From NCBI GenBank assembly GCA_028564705.1, contig JAPXFQ010001393.1:496001-560000 (forward strand): 64,000 nucleotides of DNA, in the 5' to 3' direction. This document shows, one piece after another, positions 20,492-32,465 of the stretch (position 1 is its first letter; every line of letters begins with the position of its first letter). Made by a program: the position numbers and the translations under genes. Source of the DNA: Apricaphanius iberus. Lineage: Eukaryota; Chordata; Actinopteri; Cyprinodontiformes; Aphaniidae. The notes beneath the pieces were generated by a model. It did no database searches, was not told where the DNA came from, and saw only the letters and a program-made list of their open reading frames with translations.

Positions 20492-21335
20492 GCACAGGAA
20501 CCTCAGGCTACTGAACATAACCCCTCAATATCAATCTCGAAAAACCACAAGTAGCCAAAATACTTTGAGCTGTGAACTCCAGTGTTACATTTCTTTTACA
20601 TATGTATCCAGATCATTTCTCTGTATATTTTAATGCTATATCTATTCTCAGCATCACATTTTAAACTATAGAGGGCTGTTTTGTTTTTTAAAAGGGCCTT
20701 TTTCTGCTTTGTTGTGAATGATGGATTGACCAGTTTGGTGGAGAAATATAGAGAAACGTTCTGCTCAGAAATTAATTGAATACATAAAGACATTCAGCAG
20801 CATTTCCAGATATCTTTTTTTATTATATTTTATTTCAAATAATGTGCATCAATGCTGATAGTTATTTTTGTTTGGTATAATTGAAAAAAAGAGGAAAGCA
20901 GAGTGAATTCTTTTACTAAAATATTTTTTCATAGTCTTTGGTTGTTGTCAACCTACAGATGTTTTATCTGATTAGTACAAGTTGTGTATCCATTTCTTTA
21001 GGGAGCCGGCAAACAAGTTCAAATCAAGATCAGATTTTAAATTTGTTTTAAGAAAATTGGTTGATTGCAGTAACCCAATCTCAGGTTTCTTCTACTGCTC
21101 CGATCATGCCTTGCTTATATGGTGTCATCCAAATTGTGGCTCTTTCTGGTTGTTGCAGAAGGAATAAATATAAAATATGATTTATTTAATTCACTCATCT
21201 TTTAGGATTTTTATTTTATTTCAGCTAACCAGAGATGGGTATTAATAGCCAAAAGATGTACTTGAGAAAGAGTAGTGATACTTCAATATGATTCTTCCTC
21301 ATTGCATCTGCATTTAAGGTTGGCTCCATGGTGTA

Positions 21336-21560
21336 ATGCAGAGCAGCGTACTTATAAAAAACCCAAATACGGTGAAATCTAAGAGAAAATTGAACTCTAT
21401 GCACTCAAAGGATTGGTATTTAACCTGGAAAAATAGTCTACTGCTGTATACAAAGACCCTTCGACAAGCTAGAAAAGCATTTATTTTTATCTTTCTAGAA
21501 TTACAGAAAATCTTTTTGGTACAGATGCAAAACTTATGGTGTGTTCACACCGTAACAGCA
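21336..21560 (+). pseudogene. short L2-like LINE fragment
   Basis: The reading KSKRKLNSMHSKDWYLTWKNS and LLLYTKTLRQARKAFIF resembles the linker between endonuclease and RT in L2 LINEs. The same area of the element at 41,580-41,680 has a matching KNSLLLYKS. The fragment is about 200 bases and broken on both sides. Confidence 0.45.
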
Positions 21561-22039
21561 CGGGAACATCCTGAGAGCAATTAAATTCACTCCGGGAGAG
21601 AACTAAGAAATGCAGATCAGGTGACCTGCCAAAACAACAAGGATAATTATAGATTGTATTGGAGATACTCAAAGTAAGTTTGACCATGTCCCACACTGGT
21701 AGCGAGAACCATCTGGCATCAGCTTGCAGACTCCACTCTCCTTTTAAGCTGGTGAGTGACTAGGTGGAACCAGCTGCACCTGGTGGTTGCCATCTGCTAT
21801 GCCCTAGAAAGAAGATTGGAGAAGGATCAGGAAAACACCTACTCGCACACAAACTCCTTATCAAGGTTTAATCCAATGTAGGTAATCAACTCAACCAGGA
21901 AAAGCAGACGGCAAGTTAAATTATGGGAATCAAAGGGACTGAAAACAATTTGAAACTTTTATACACCAAAGTCTGATTTTTTAAAGTCATTTGGTAAACA
22001 GCAATTAAAGTTTAATTTGGATTAAAAGAAAACACTTTT

Positions 22040-24468
22040 TCAAATACTTACAGTTAAGAAATTTGGTGGAGGCTCGTCAAGGGAACCACAAAAAAATTCC
22101 TCATACTCAACTGGAATAATTTCTTCCAAAAAAGATTTTTAAGGAAGGGCATCATCTATGAGGATTACAATCTTTTTAAAGCAACAAATCAGAGAATTCA
22201 ATCAAAACATTTATTTCCTGGAAGAAGGATCAAAGTAAACTTGACTGAGAAAGAACATGTAGTAAAATACACGAAATGGATGTTGTAGTTGAAAAGGCTT
22301 ATGCATCCCCAGTAAAACTGAATAGATATTGAAATGTTCCAGACAAAGCTGTGATTAGAGGTAAAATAATTTCATTCTCATCAAATAAAAAGAGAACAGA
22401 AAATAAACATTTTCAGGAATTAGAAGAAACTATCAAATCATTAGAAGCTTCCCTGGATAAAGAGAGCTTAAGCAAAATACGGAAAGAAAATTAGAATTAA
22501 ATGAAATTATTAATAAACGGACACAGTTCTTAATCCAAAGACTTTGAATAGAAAAATTTGAACATAGTAATACATCAGGTAGCTTCTTAGCTAATCAGTT
22601 AAAAATAAATAAAGAAAAAACAACTATATCTGCAATCAAAGACAAAATTGGGAATATAATATATGATCCAGAAAGAATAAACAACACATTCAAAGAGTTT
22701 TATGAGACTTTATACACACCGGAGATAAACCCATCAAATAATGAAATTGAACAATTTCTGGATAAAATAACTCTTCCTAAACTTTCAGACAATCAAGCAA
22801 AGGCCCTGGATTCACCGCTAACAGTGACTGAACTCCAGGAGGCCCTCCAATCCATGCCTAATAATAAAGCTCCAGGCCCAGATGGATTTCCAGGAGAGTT
22901 CTATAAAGACTTCTGGAACATTCTGGCACCACCATTTTACAAAATGTTACAGGAAACAAAGGAAAATGGTCGATTACCACCAAACTTGAACTCTGCCTAC
23001 ATCAATCTTCTATTAAAAACAGGAAAAGACCCTATACCAGTTATCGTCCCATTTCTCTTATCAATGTTGATCTTAAAATAAGTTGCAAAGCTCTTGCAAG
23101 AAGGATTGAGAAAATAACACCTCTAATAATCCATCCTGATCAAACAGGTTTTATAAAAGGTAGGCTCTCTTCCACAAATTCACGTAGATTAATAGATTTA
23201 ATAGATTATTCCTACTGTAAAAACATCCAAACCAATATATTATCTTTAGATGCAGAAAAAGCATTTGATAGAGTTAACTGGAAATTTTTATTTGCAACCT
23301 TACATAAATTCGGGTTCAGTAATTCTTTTGTCAACTGGTTAAAAATATTATTCAGCTCACCAACAGCATATATTAGAGCTAATAATCAAACATAATCAAG
23401 GTTTTTCCTTCAGAGAGGTACCAGGCAGGGATGTCCACTTTCTCCCTCCCTCTTTGCTATTTTTATTGAACGATTAGCAGCAGCAATCAGGCAAAATAAT
23501 AATGTTAAAGGTATACAATGCAACAAAATAGAACATAAAATTAGTCTGTATGCAGATGATGTACTACTCTTTCAACAGCATTCACAAACTTCCTTCTCTC
23601 AGGTAATTGAGTTGATAAAATCTTATTCAAGAGTTTCAGACTATTCCATAAATTGGTTAAAATCTACAGTCCTTCCAATCAACTGTTCTTTCCAGGGTCC
23701 CGTTGCTGTGCAACTCCGGTCGGGAAATATTATATATCTAGGTATCCATATCTCACCAAGACTGGCAGACTTAACAAAGGTAAACTCTGTCCCACTTTTA
23801 AAAAAAGTGGAAGATGATCTGGCAAGATAGAAATCCCTTCCAATATCACTTATTGGAAGGGTAGCTACAATAAAAATGATGGTTTTGCCTAGAATCAATT
23901 ATTTATTCTCAATGATCCCAAGCAAACCATCACCTGATTGGTTTAGATCTGTGATGAGTGCTGGGTAGATGTTGAACAGACACTATGCAATAAGATAAAA
24001 CTTTCAGATCTACCATTTATTAGCTCAAATATAAAACAAAATGAATGTTTTAAAAGTATTAGTATCAGCTCCTCTCTGACAGCTTGGTGGGAATTTCTTA
24101 AAATGACAGAGACCTTACTAGTCCCATGCAGGCGTACACCCATCTGGAACAACCCGGATATCTTACAAAAAAAATGCATGATCAACTTTCCAAACTGGAG
24201 TTGTAAAGGAATTGAATACCTGGAGCATATATTTGATGGAACAGACTTTATCCAATTTAATACATTGGTTACACAATACGGAATTAACAAGAATAAATTC
24301 TTAGAATACCAACAAATTAAATCAATTATAAAAAATAAATTTAGGCTCAATACAGTTGATTTACAAATTCCAGGAAAAGTTTTAGACTTCCTTAATCTTA
24401 ACCCTCCCAAACTGCTATCTAAAATATACAAAACATTAAATAGAATAGATGAATCAATAGCCCTTCTC
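22040..24468 (+). pseudogene. L1/Tx1-like LINE ORF2, N-terminal part with RT
   Basis: Plus-strand frames give a long lead-in with FEHSNTSGSFLANQ and INNTFKEFYETLYTPE, then NNKAPGPDGFPGEFYKDFWN (RT finger), DQTGFIKGRLSSTN, SLDAEKAFDRVNWKFLF (motif A), [18 protein letters not shown] (motif B), [12 protein letters not shown] (motif C, YADD) and [11 protein letters not shown] 158-residue connection region follows at 24,103-24,468. These are the diagnostic L1-group motifs; the catalytic YADD is present. Stops (for example near 23,078) and frame changes mean it is dead. The endonuclease is missing, so the copy is 5'-truncated near 22,040. ORF2 is interrupted at about 24,468 by a copy of its own family and resumes at 27,568. 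Confidence 0.85.
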
Positions 24469-27400
24469 CGGGCGATCGGCTATATTGACACTGGACATGG
24501 CTCCTGGGTCTTGGTCTTAGCGCTCGCGGGGGTGCTGAGGTGGGGGCCTCTGGCCGGTGTTGGTCGGCCTCCACGGTGACTGACCGGTTGGTGGGGTGTG
24601 GGCTGGTGGGTGGAGGTGCTGGGTTCTGTTGCCACCCGGCCATCGGGCGGTAGTAGCAAGGCTGGAGGATGTCGGCCTGGGGATTGGCCGCCCGGGACTT
24701 CGGTCTGCTCACGGGCCTGGCGCGACATGTCCGGGGTACCCGAGTCGGTGGTGCGCCGGGTTCCGGCCTCGGCGCGGGGGCCCTCGGACGCTGGCGGTGC
24801 CTGGGGCGTCTCTTATTGGCGGGGAGGCTTTTTACCATCTAGCACAGGCGCTCTTTTTAACGGGGTGCGCTTGGGACGGGAGGGGGGAGGGCGTTGAGGG
24901 GGAGGGGGGGCTAAACTCAACCTGGGTGTCTAGTGACATGTGTTTTGTTAGCAGTGTGAATGTTGGGAAGGATTTAGGTATGCCCCTGGCATGGGGGCTG
25001 GTGGATTGCCGGGGCCCCCATGGGGCTCGGGGGTGCCGCTGCCGTGGGCCCCGACTTGACGTGCTGGGGCCTCCCACCCCTGGTGGATCGGGCCGAACGG
25101 GGGTGCCTATTGGAGTCAGCAGGGGAGCTGGCTCCCTGGGGTTGGCAATGGTCACCCCAGTTATTTTCTCCCCATCCCCATGCCTCTGTCCACCTGCTCC
25201 TTCATTCTACCATTCACAAGGCCTTGGGACGTGGGCACGTCACTGGGGTGCGGGATGGAGCTTCCGTCTTCGCTACCCGGTGGCGGCCTGGGTCCCGATT
25301 TTATTGAGCAACTTAGACACTTACACTTGCAACATTTACATGGAACGCACATGTAGGGACCTGGCGGTGTGGCGCATTGGCGCTGGGGGCGGGACCCCTC
25401 ATGGGGGGCCCCCTATAGGGGCCCGTTGTGGGGGCCTCGCCTGTGGTGCCGGCACCCACTGGTTAAACGCATCTAGACACTGAGGGCCCGGGGGGGAGAT
25501 GGGGGTACCCGGCAGTATTCCCATGTCCCCCCCCTCTGTTTTAAGTGCACATTAGAACAACACGCAACAACACCACATTGAGCTGGGGGAGAGAGGCTGG
25601 GGGGTCTTTCCACACCCCTGTTCGTTGGACCATCAGGGGTCGGAGCCCGGATAGAACATCACGCCGTCTGGTCGGGGTCCTGGGCTGGTGGACTGCTCTT
25701 GCCGGTGTGGGGGCCTTGGCGGTCTGCTTGTCCCCGTCCTGGTGGGCAAAGGGGTCTGTCTCCTGGGTGCAGGGGCAGGGTTCTCTAATGGGGCGTCTGT
25801 CCCTGGGCCTGGGAGTATGGAGTACAGTGTACGTATGGGGGGTATGAATGAGTGTATAGCGTCCTTTTTTCGTATGTCCTGTATTTGTAAGAATGTGTAC
25901 GCATGAGAGGGAGGGTACGTATGAGTGTCTCTGTCTGTCTTTGTCTACCTGTCAGGTTGGGTGTTTGGCTGCTCTCTGGCCTGATGCATCTTCTTCCCTC
26001 CCCGTCACTCCCCGTCGGTGATGGTTGCTCCTGCCCGCTGGTTGATGATAGCTCTCGATGCCTGGGGCCGGGGGTCCCGGTTGCAGCCCGGCTCGGTCCT
26101 GGTGCATGTCGGGCGGGTCCTGGGTGGTCCAGTGTGTCGGGCGGCCGCTTTTTCGGGCCGACGTCCTCCTTGGATTGACTGGAGCACCCAGTGGCGCCCT
26201 ACGTGGGGCGGGATCTGGACCCGGGAGCTGGAAGATCTGAATGTCCAGGTGCCGGCTGGGCGCGGCCTGGGAAGGGCGTACACCCGCTGTGGCTCTTGCT
26301 GTGGCTCCCTGGCGTGTGGGTGTGTGGAGGCGGGCCGGGTTGTTGGCGGTGGGTATTGGTCCGGGGTGGCGGCGGCGTGTGTTGTCCGTCGGTTGGCTGC
26401 GGGTCCTCCTTGCCTGCGGCGGCGGCGGGGGGCCCTTGTCGGCTGGTCCCTGGTTGGGGCCCCGCTGGGGGGCGGGGTGCCCCTGGTCCCCGTGGCCTCC
26501 GGTTCCTGATCCGGGCCCGCCCTGGCGTAGCCGGTTACCGGCGGAGCCCGTGGGCTCGTCACTGCGATCTCTCGGGCCCCAGCATTGCGGCTGGTGGGTG
26601 TTCCCCTGGGGCTTCCATCTGTTCCCCTCTTGGCGGGTTATCGACCTTGCGCTGATCCGCCTGTGGCCTCTGTACTCTATGGGACCCTGGATGCATACAT
26701 CTCTTGCCTCCTCCATGTCTGTGCCGATTCCTGTAGGACGTCCTGCGATCGTCCCTGCGATCTCTCGGGGCCCCAGCATTGCGGCTGCTTGGTGTTCCCC
26801 TGGGGCTTCCATCTGTTCCTCTCTTGGTGGGTGATCGGTCCTGCGCTGGTCCACCTGCGGCTCCTGCGCTCTGTGGGACTCTGGATGCATGCGTCTCCTG
26901 CCTCCTTCATGTCTGTGTCGATTCCTGTAGGACGGATTGACGGTTCCTTACACCAGCTATCAATCACTTGCGTGGGGAAACCTTATTCCGACCTGCATGC
27001 TCGCGCACACATGGGTGTGGGGACATTGGTGAGGACGGACATATCTTAAGCTGAGGTTATCATCATTAGTTAGTTGTTCACAGGAGCTTACCAGAAACAT
27101 TTGTATTATGTTCATTAATCAATGCTTGTGTGTAGTGAATGTGTAATTCTTAGTTTATTCTACTAGATCCGAACTATTGGTTTGGTTCTGTACAGTTTGT
27201 CGTTTTTGTTTTGTATTACTGTTTCTCTGCCGTCCGGCAGAGGTGGAGGACTGGGATGTTTTCTTGTGTTCTTTGTTTGCCTCCCTGTCTTGTGTCGTCG
27301 GTTCGCACCTCTGCTGGTCCGGTTTCTTTTCTTCACCTTCTTCCTTTCTTCCTTCTTGTCTCAGTTTAATGTCCATGACGTCAGGAAATTGAACCCACAG

Positions 27401-27567
27401 TAATCACTAATAAAGATTTTTCATACATATACATCAAGTGGCGTACTACAGCGAAGCTGTAATACTCTTCTTGGGAAAGTAAAACTGTTGGGCTTGTACT
27501 TGGTACTCAGACACCAATTCTGAGTAGCATACTGCTGGACAGGACACGTTAAGAAAGAAAAAAAAAA
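24469..27567 (+). mobile_element. nested 5'-truncated copy of the same L1/Tx1-like family (GC-rich 3' UTR only)
   Basis: This very GC-rich block matches the host element's own 3' UTR. Positions 24,479-24,900 align with 28,484-28,900, 25,050-25,460 with 28,897-29,300, 26,091-26,200 with 29,312-29,410, and 26,500-27,567 with 29,590-30,470. It ends in an A-rich tail (27,552-27,567), and the host ORF2 resumes directly after. It contains no real coding sequence; long ORFs here on both strands are by-products of GC richness. A unit of about 188 bases (from 26,566) is present twice in tandem but only once in the host copy. Confidence 0.8.
27447..27461 (+). other. conserved 3'-terminal LINE hairpin (nested copy)
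   Basis: TACAGC-GAA-GCTGTA, about 105 bases before the A-rich end. The matching hairpin in the other copy is at 30,346-30,362. Confidence 0.6.
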
Positions 27568-28035
27568 CAATCCTAATCTACGAATAATACAATATAAAAT
27601 CCTTCATAAAGTGCATTATACAGGCCAACGGATGTTCAAGATGGGTTTTATGCCATCTAATACCTGTTTACAATGTACAAGCAATCTACCAGACAATTAT
27701 ACTCATGCTCTTTGGTTCTGCCCACCTGTCAAGAAATATTGGTACCAGATATGTGAAGACCTATCAAAGTGTCTGAAATGTAATATCACACCTTCTCACA
27801 CAGTTTGCTTGCTGGGAAATTTAGATGAAGTTACCATGGATACAAAGTCTATGCAATTAGTTCACATTGCCTTATGCATCGCTAAGAAAAATATCCTCTT
27901 GAACTTGAAAAATAAAAATACTCTGAATATTAATCAATATAGAGATCTCCTTCTGGATTACATTGGTCTAGAAACGGCTTCTGCCTCCACATCTGATCAA
28001 TCTTTCTGGTCTCCCTTGATCAGTTCCATCACCTA
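27568..28035 (+). pseudogene. L1/Tx1-like LINE ORF2, C-terminal part
   Basis: The frame resumes after the nested copy with IIQYKILH-like sequence and then a 141-residue open frame: HYTGQRMFKMGFMPSNTCLQC, NYTHALWFCPPVKKYWYQI, and an end at SFWSPLISSIT followed by a stop. The Cys-x2-Cys-containing TCLQC and the HALWFCP motif are typical of the L1-group C-terminal zinc-knuckle-like region. About 40 codons expected between the two halves are missing, so the insertion went with a target deletion. The stop is followed directly by the GC-rich 3' UTR. Confidence 0.8.
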
Positions 28036-30470
28036 GTGGAGTCGGGCCCTTGATTTTGTTCTGTGGGACACGATTGCCGATGTGGAGTTTAAGGGTTGGT
28101 GGTGACTGCTAGGGGTCCTCGGGGTTGGGTCCGCTTGCGGTTGGGGCGATAGGTGCCGTGAATCTCGCCTGGGGTGGGACTTTGGGGGTTTTGTGTGGTG
28201 ACTCCTAGTGGCTGCATGCGGCGCCTTAAGGGGGTCGTGCTGGCGGACACTGATTACTGGCCTGGTGCTGTGCTGCTCTGGGGGGGGTCTGGGCTGGGCC
28301 TGGGGCTCGGGCTCTTGGGCAGCGTGCCCCCTGGCCTCTGGCCCTGGCCGGGGCTTTGCCGGCGGTGGGATGGGGGGGTGCTGTGGTCGGCCGGTGGTTG
28401 GTGGGCGCTGCTGCCTTTTCCATCTCCCTGGGCGCGTCGGTGTGTCAGCGGGTGGCCGCGGCGGGTGGCCGGTATCTCTGGGCCAGATCAGTCAAATTGG
28501 CACTGGACATGGCTCCTGGGTCTTGGTCAAAGCACTCTGCGGGGTGCTGGGGTGGGGGCCCTTTGACCGGTGCTGGTCGGCCTCCGCGGTGGACTGCCCG
28601 GGTGGTGGGGTGTGGGCTGGTGGGTGGGGATGCTGGGTTCGGTTGCCTCTCGGCCATCGGGCGGTAGTAGCAAGGCTGGAGGGTGTTGGCCTGGGGGGTT
28701 GGCCGCCTGGGGCTTCGGTCTGCTCACGTGCCCGGCGCGGCATGTCCGGGGTATCCGAGTTGGTGCTGCGCCGGGTTCCGGCCTCAGAGCCGGGGCCCTC
28801 GGGCGCTGGCGGTGCTTGGGGCCTCTCTTGTTGACGGGGAGGCTTTTACCATCTAGCACAGGCGTTCTCCCGAACGGGGTGCGCTTGGGAGGGGGGGCGA
28901 CTTGACGTGCTGGGGCCTCCCGCCCCTGGTGGATCAGTTGAACGGGGGTGCCTATTGGGGTCAGCAGGGGAGCTGGCTCCGTGGGGTTGGCATCGTGTCA
29001 TCCCAGTTATTTCCTCCCCATACCAATATGCCTCTGTCCACCTGCTCCTTCATTCTACATTTCACAAGGCCTTGGGACGTGGGCACGTCACTGGGGTGCG
29101 GGATGGAGTTTCCGTCTTCGCTACCCGGTGGCAGCCTGGGTCCCAATTTTATTGAGCAACTTAGACACTTACACTTGCAACATTTACATGACACACGCAC
29201 ATGTAGGGACCTGGCGGTGGGGGCGCCTCAGCACTGGAGGCGGGGCCCCTTATACGGGGCCTCGCCTGTGGTGCCGGTACCCACTGTTTAAATGCATCTA
29301 GAAACTGAGGGCTCTGTCCTGGTGCATGCCTAGCTGGTCCTGGGTGGGCCGGTGTGTTGGGCGGCCGCTGTTTCGGGCCGATGTCTTCCTTGGATTGACT
29401 GGGGCACCTCTTATGGGGGTGCAGGGGTTGTAAGTAGGTTGGTGCCGTCCGGTGGATCGGTGGGGACCGTGCCCGGTGCCCAAGCTCCTGCCAGTTCCAT
29501 GAGTTCTACTGCCTGGTCGGTTCATCTGGGAGGGCTGTCCGGTATTGGCAGGGCCCCAGATCTTGGCGCTCTGATCCCCGTGGCCTCCGGGTCCTGTTCC
29601 GGGCCCGCCCTGGCGTAGCCGGTTTCCGGCAGAGCCCGTGGGCTCGTCCCTGCGATCTCTCGGTGCCCCAGCATTGCGGCTGCTTGGTGTTCCCCTGGGG
29701 CTTCCATCTGTTCCTCTCTTGGTGGGTGATCGGTCCTGCGCTGGTCCGCCTGCGGCTCCTGCGCTCTGTGGGACTCTGGATGCATGCGTCTCCTGCCTCC
29801 TTCATGTCTGTGTCGATTCCTGTAGGACGGATTGACGGTTACTTACACCAGCTATCAATCACTTGCATGGGGAAACATTATTCAGACCTGCATGCTCGCA
29901 CACACACATAGGTGGGGACATTGGTCTGGACGGACATATCTTGAGCTGAGGTTATTGTCATTAGTTAGCTTTTACCAGGAGCTTAACAGAAACATTAGTA
30001 TTGTATTTATTAATCCATGCTTGTGTGTAGTGAATGTGTAATTCTTAATTTGTATTCCTGGATCTGAACTATTAGTGTTGTTCTGTTCAGTTCGTTGTTT
30101 TTGTTTGTTTTGTTTTACCGCTTCTCTGCCATCCGGCAGAGGCGGAGGACTGGGATGTTTTCTTGTGTTCTTTGTTTGCCTCCCTGTCTTGTGTCGTCAG
30201 TTCGCGCCTCTGCTGGTGCGGTTTCTTTTCTTCACCTTCTTCCTTTCTTCCTTCTTTTCTCGGTTTCGTGTCCATGACTTCAGGAAATTGAACCCTCAGT
30301 AATCACTATTAAAGATTTTTTATGACATATACATCAAGTGGAGTGTTACAGCAAAGCTGTAATACTCTGCTTGGGAAAGTAAATCTGTTGGGCTTGTACT
30401 TGGTACTCAGACACCAATTCTGAGTGGCAAACTGCTAGACAGGACACGTAAAAAAAAAGAAAAAAAAAAG
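28036..30470 (+). mobile_element. GC-rich 3' UTR of the L1/Tx1-like LINE
   Basis: From the ORF2 stop to the A-rich tail (30,449-30,468) the sequence is GC-rich and G-biased on the plus strand for about 2 kb, then AT-richer with a CTTCTTCCTTTCTTCCTTCT tract near 30,236. It ends in a hairpin at 30,346 and the segment gtacttggtactcagacacc. It lacks blocks of about 150 bases (at 28,896) and about 600 bases (at 29,312) that the nested copy has. No ORF here is believable as a gene. It is unusually long for a LINE 3' UTR. Confidence 0.75.
30346..30362 (+). other. conserved 3'-terminal LINE hairpin (host copy)
   Basis: TTACAGC-AAA-GCTGTAA. The stem is kept relative to 27,447-27,461, while the loop changes (GAA to AAA) and a T-A pair is added at the base. 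It could serve as the RT recognition structure at the RNA end. Confidence 0.55.
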
Positions 30471-30849
30471 ACTTAAGCTCACTGCAAAAAGATGTATAGC
30501 TTTGAAGTGGAAAAATATGAACAAAACCTAGCGCCTCTCAGCATGTACACAACAGAATAATATGTGTTCATGAACAAAAAAACATATTTGAATAGCCTTT
30601 TCAATGAGTTTTTGGGCACTGGACCTGGGTGTTGATCGTTTTGGGGTGCAGGGTATTGGGGTCGGGCATGTAGACTCACTGGGTGCTCGATGTGCAGGGT
30701 GGGTGGATAAGGGGGAGTGCTAGATTTGATTGCTTGCTGAGCCGTCTGACAGCATTTGCTTAGGGTAGATACATGTATCTGGAGTGCCTTTATCCTTGCT
30801 TCAATCTTCACAAAGTTGATTGACACTGGGGTGTTCTTTTATTTTGGAA

Positions 30850-31720
30850 AGCTTCTTATGGCCAGCGGTTTGCAGACAGAATCGCCATGGTCTGATCACA
30901 GGGGGCTGAAGTGAGTCTGTGCTGTTGTCCATGCAGGGCGTTTTTTGTCCCTTGGGTTATTGACTGTTGGCAATTGGCAGATTGGTATAGTGCAGTGTGG
31001 AAGACTTTTGTCAGGGTGATTCATCTTCTTGGGCGGGTTCACATCTGCAGGCCAGCTACAACTGTCTGTGGATGAGTTTCTCCAACTTCATTGTGAGGGA
31101 GCAATCCGGCCTGTTGGGTTGAGTCCTGTTGTGTTGGGTGGGCAGGCAGTGGCTTTGGGCAGTTCTTGGTGTTGGCTGTGGGCTGGCAGGCTTTTAGTCA
31201 GCAGTGTGCCATTCCCCAACAGTTCTACATGGCTTTGTTTTGGCTCTGTGTCCTCCGTGTTCAGTGACGGTGGTGCTGGACTGTCCGAGGGTGTGCCTGA
31301 CATGGGATTGGCTCTGTCAGGGCTGGGTATCAGTGGAGGGTGGTGGATGTTTGGTAGATTTTTGATTTAAGTCAGACTAAGTTGTATACATAAATTTCAA
31401 CAGTCTAATTTCAGTCGGACTAAGGTAATAATTCGACTTTCTCTTGCTGGATGTAAACGCACTGACTTATAACATTCTAACGAGACACACATGTAGGAAC
31501 TTTGTGTTGAATACACTTTTCGGCATCCAGACTCCATATAGACATTAAGGTCTTGGAATGGGGGATTGGGGTGTGAAGCTGCCTTCCCCACATCCTATCC
31601 CTCTGTTCTAAATGCACATTATAACAACAACTCAAGCGGGAGGATGAATACTCAGGCTCTTTCCACACCCTTATTCACTATTGGCACCCTGATTTGAATG
31701 TGTTTTGGTAAAAACACACT
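30850..31720 (+). mobile_element. diverged fragment of the GC-rich LINE 3' UTR
   Basis: Positions 31,480-31,690 retain landmarks of 25,345-25,620: acacatgtagg, ccctctgtt, aatgcacattataacaac and ctctttccacaccc. The upstream part (31,030-31,370) is G/T-rich and of similar character. Much older than the copies at 24,469 and 28,036. Confidence 0.5.
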
Positions 31721-32028
31721 ATATGCTTCTCTTTGCCAAGGCTTGATGTCCCTTTTTAGTCTTGAAATCTTGGCCATTCAACTTTGCAGATGCTGAAATG
31801 CCATGTGTTATATAATGCTTGTACCAAAGAGGTAGGGTATACAGGAATTCATCGAGTACCTACACGATGGTATTGAAGAAGTACAATTTGAATGTATAAA
31901 CTGCAACAAAACGTGGTTAGTTTTGTAGATTGTTACAAGCTAAAGGTTTGACATAGCCCCTGTTGCATGTGCTCTTCACCGATCTCTACATACTGCATGC
32001 AAAGGCATCTGTAATGCAGCTGTGGGAT
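31721..32028. other. no feature seen
   Basis: AT-rich, no open frame or repeat recognised. Confidence 0.5.
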
Positions 32029-32060
32029 GCCAGGATGGCCGAGTGGTCTAAGGCACTGCA
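32029..32060 (+). pseudogene. tRNA-Leu-like 5' fragment
   Basis: GCCAGGATGGCCGAGTGGTC followed by TAAGGCACTGCA resembles the acceptor 5' strand and D arm of tRNA-Leu, including an A box (TGGCCGAGTGG). The anticodon arm onward is missing: the sequence is cut at 32,061 by TTAA and the start of a mobile element. It is not a functional tRNA; it could be a SINE head. Confidence 0.55.
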
Positions 32061-32428
32061 TTAAAGGAATACTTCACCCCTGGAAAACTGAATGTGTATT
32101 TAAAGTGTGTCAGATATGTAGTAGAAATGTGAAATTGTTTTTGAATTTGGAGCATTCTAGACTGAAAAAAGCCAGAAAATGTATTTTTTACTGATGTGGC
32201 TGAAATACAACAACTCCAAGAATGCACTTGCTTTGCTGCCCTGAGGCCACTCACAAACCACGCCTACAGGCTTTTTTTCACAGGAGAGTGGGGGTAGGCT
32301 AATGCGCTAAGTAGTTTTTATCTCCTTGTTTATTTCAACATAATTTTGCTATGGTGGAGGAATATTTATTTCTATGTGAATATCAATAATTAAAAAAAAA
32401 TCAAACACAACAAATGTGATTTATAACG

Positions 32429-32434
32429 TTTATT
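32429..32434 (-). terminator. polyadenylation signal of the ballast-domain relic
   Basis: AATAAA on the minus strand, 32 bases after the stop codon of the exon at 32,466-32,649. Confidence 0.5.
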
Positions 32435-32465
32435 TAAAAAGTAAATAAAATAACCTTTTTAACAC

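Noticed and set aside
24596..25483. 295-residue plus-strand ORF
   Set aside because: Same GC-rich UTR; the homologous stretch at 28.6-29.3 kb breaks the frame.
25952..26890. 312-residue minus-strand ORF and many overlapping long ORFs on both strands at 24.4-26.9 kb
   Set aside because: They lie in the GC-rich LINE 3' UTR, overlap in all frames, are Pro/Arg/Gly-rich without domain structure and are not kept in the second copy.
28208..28834. 208-residue plus-strand ORF
   Set aside because: Composition artefact in the host LINE 3' UTR; no recognisable motif.
32029..32060. Functional tRNA-Leu gene
   Set aside because: Only the 5' third is present; no anticodon arm, T arm or acceptor partner.
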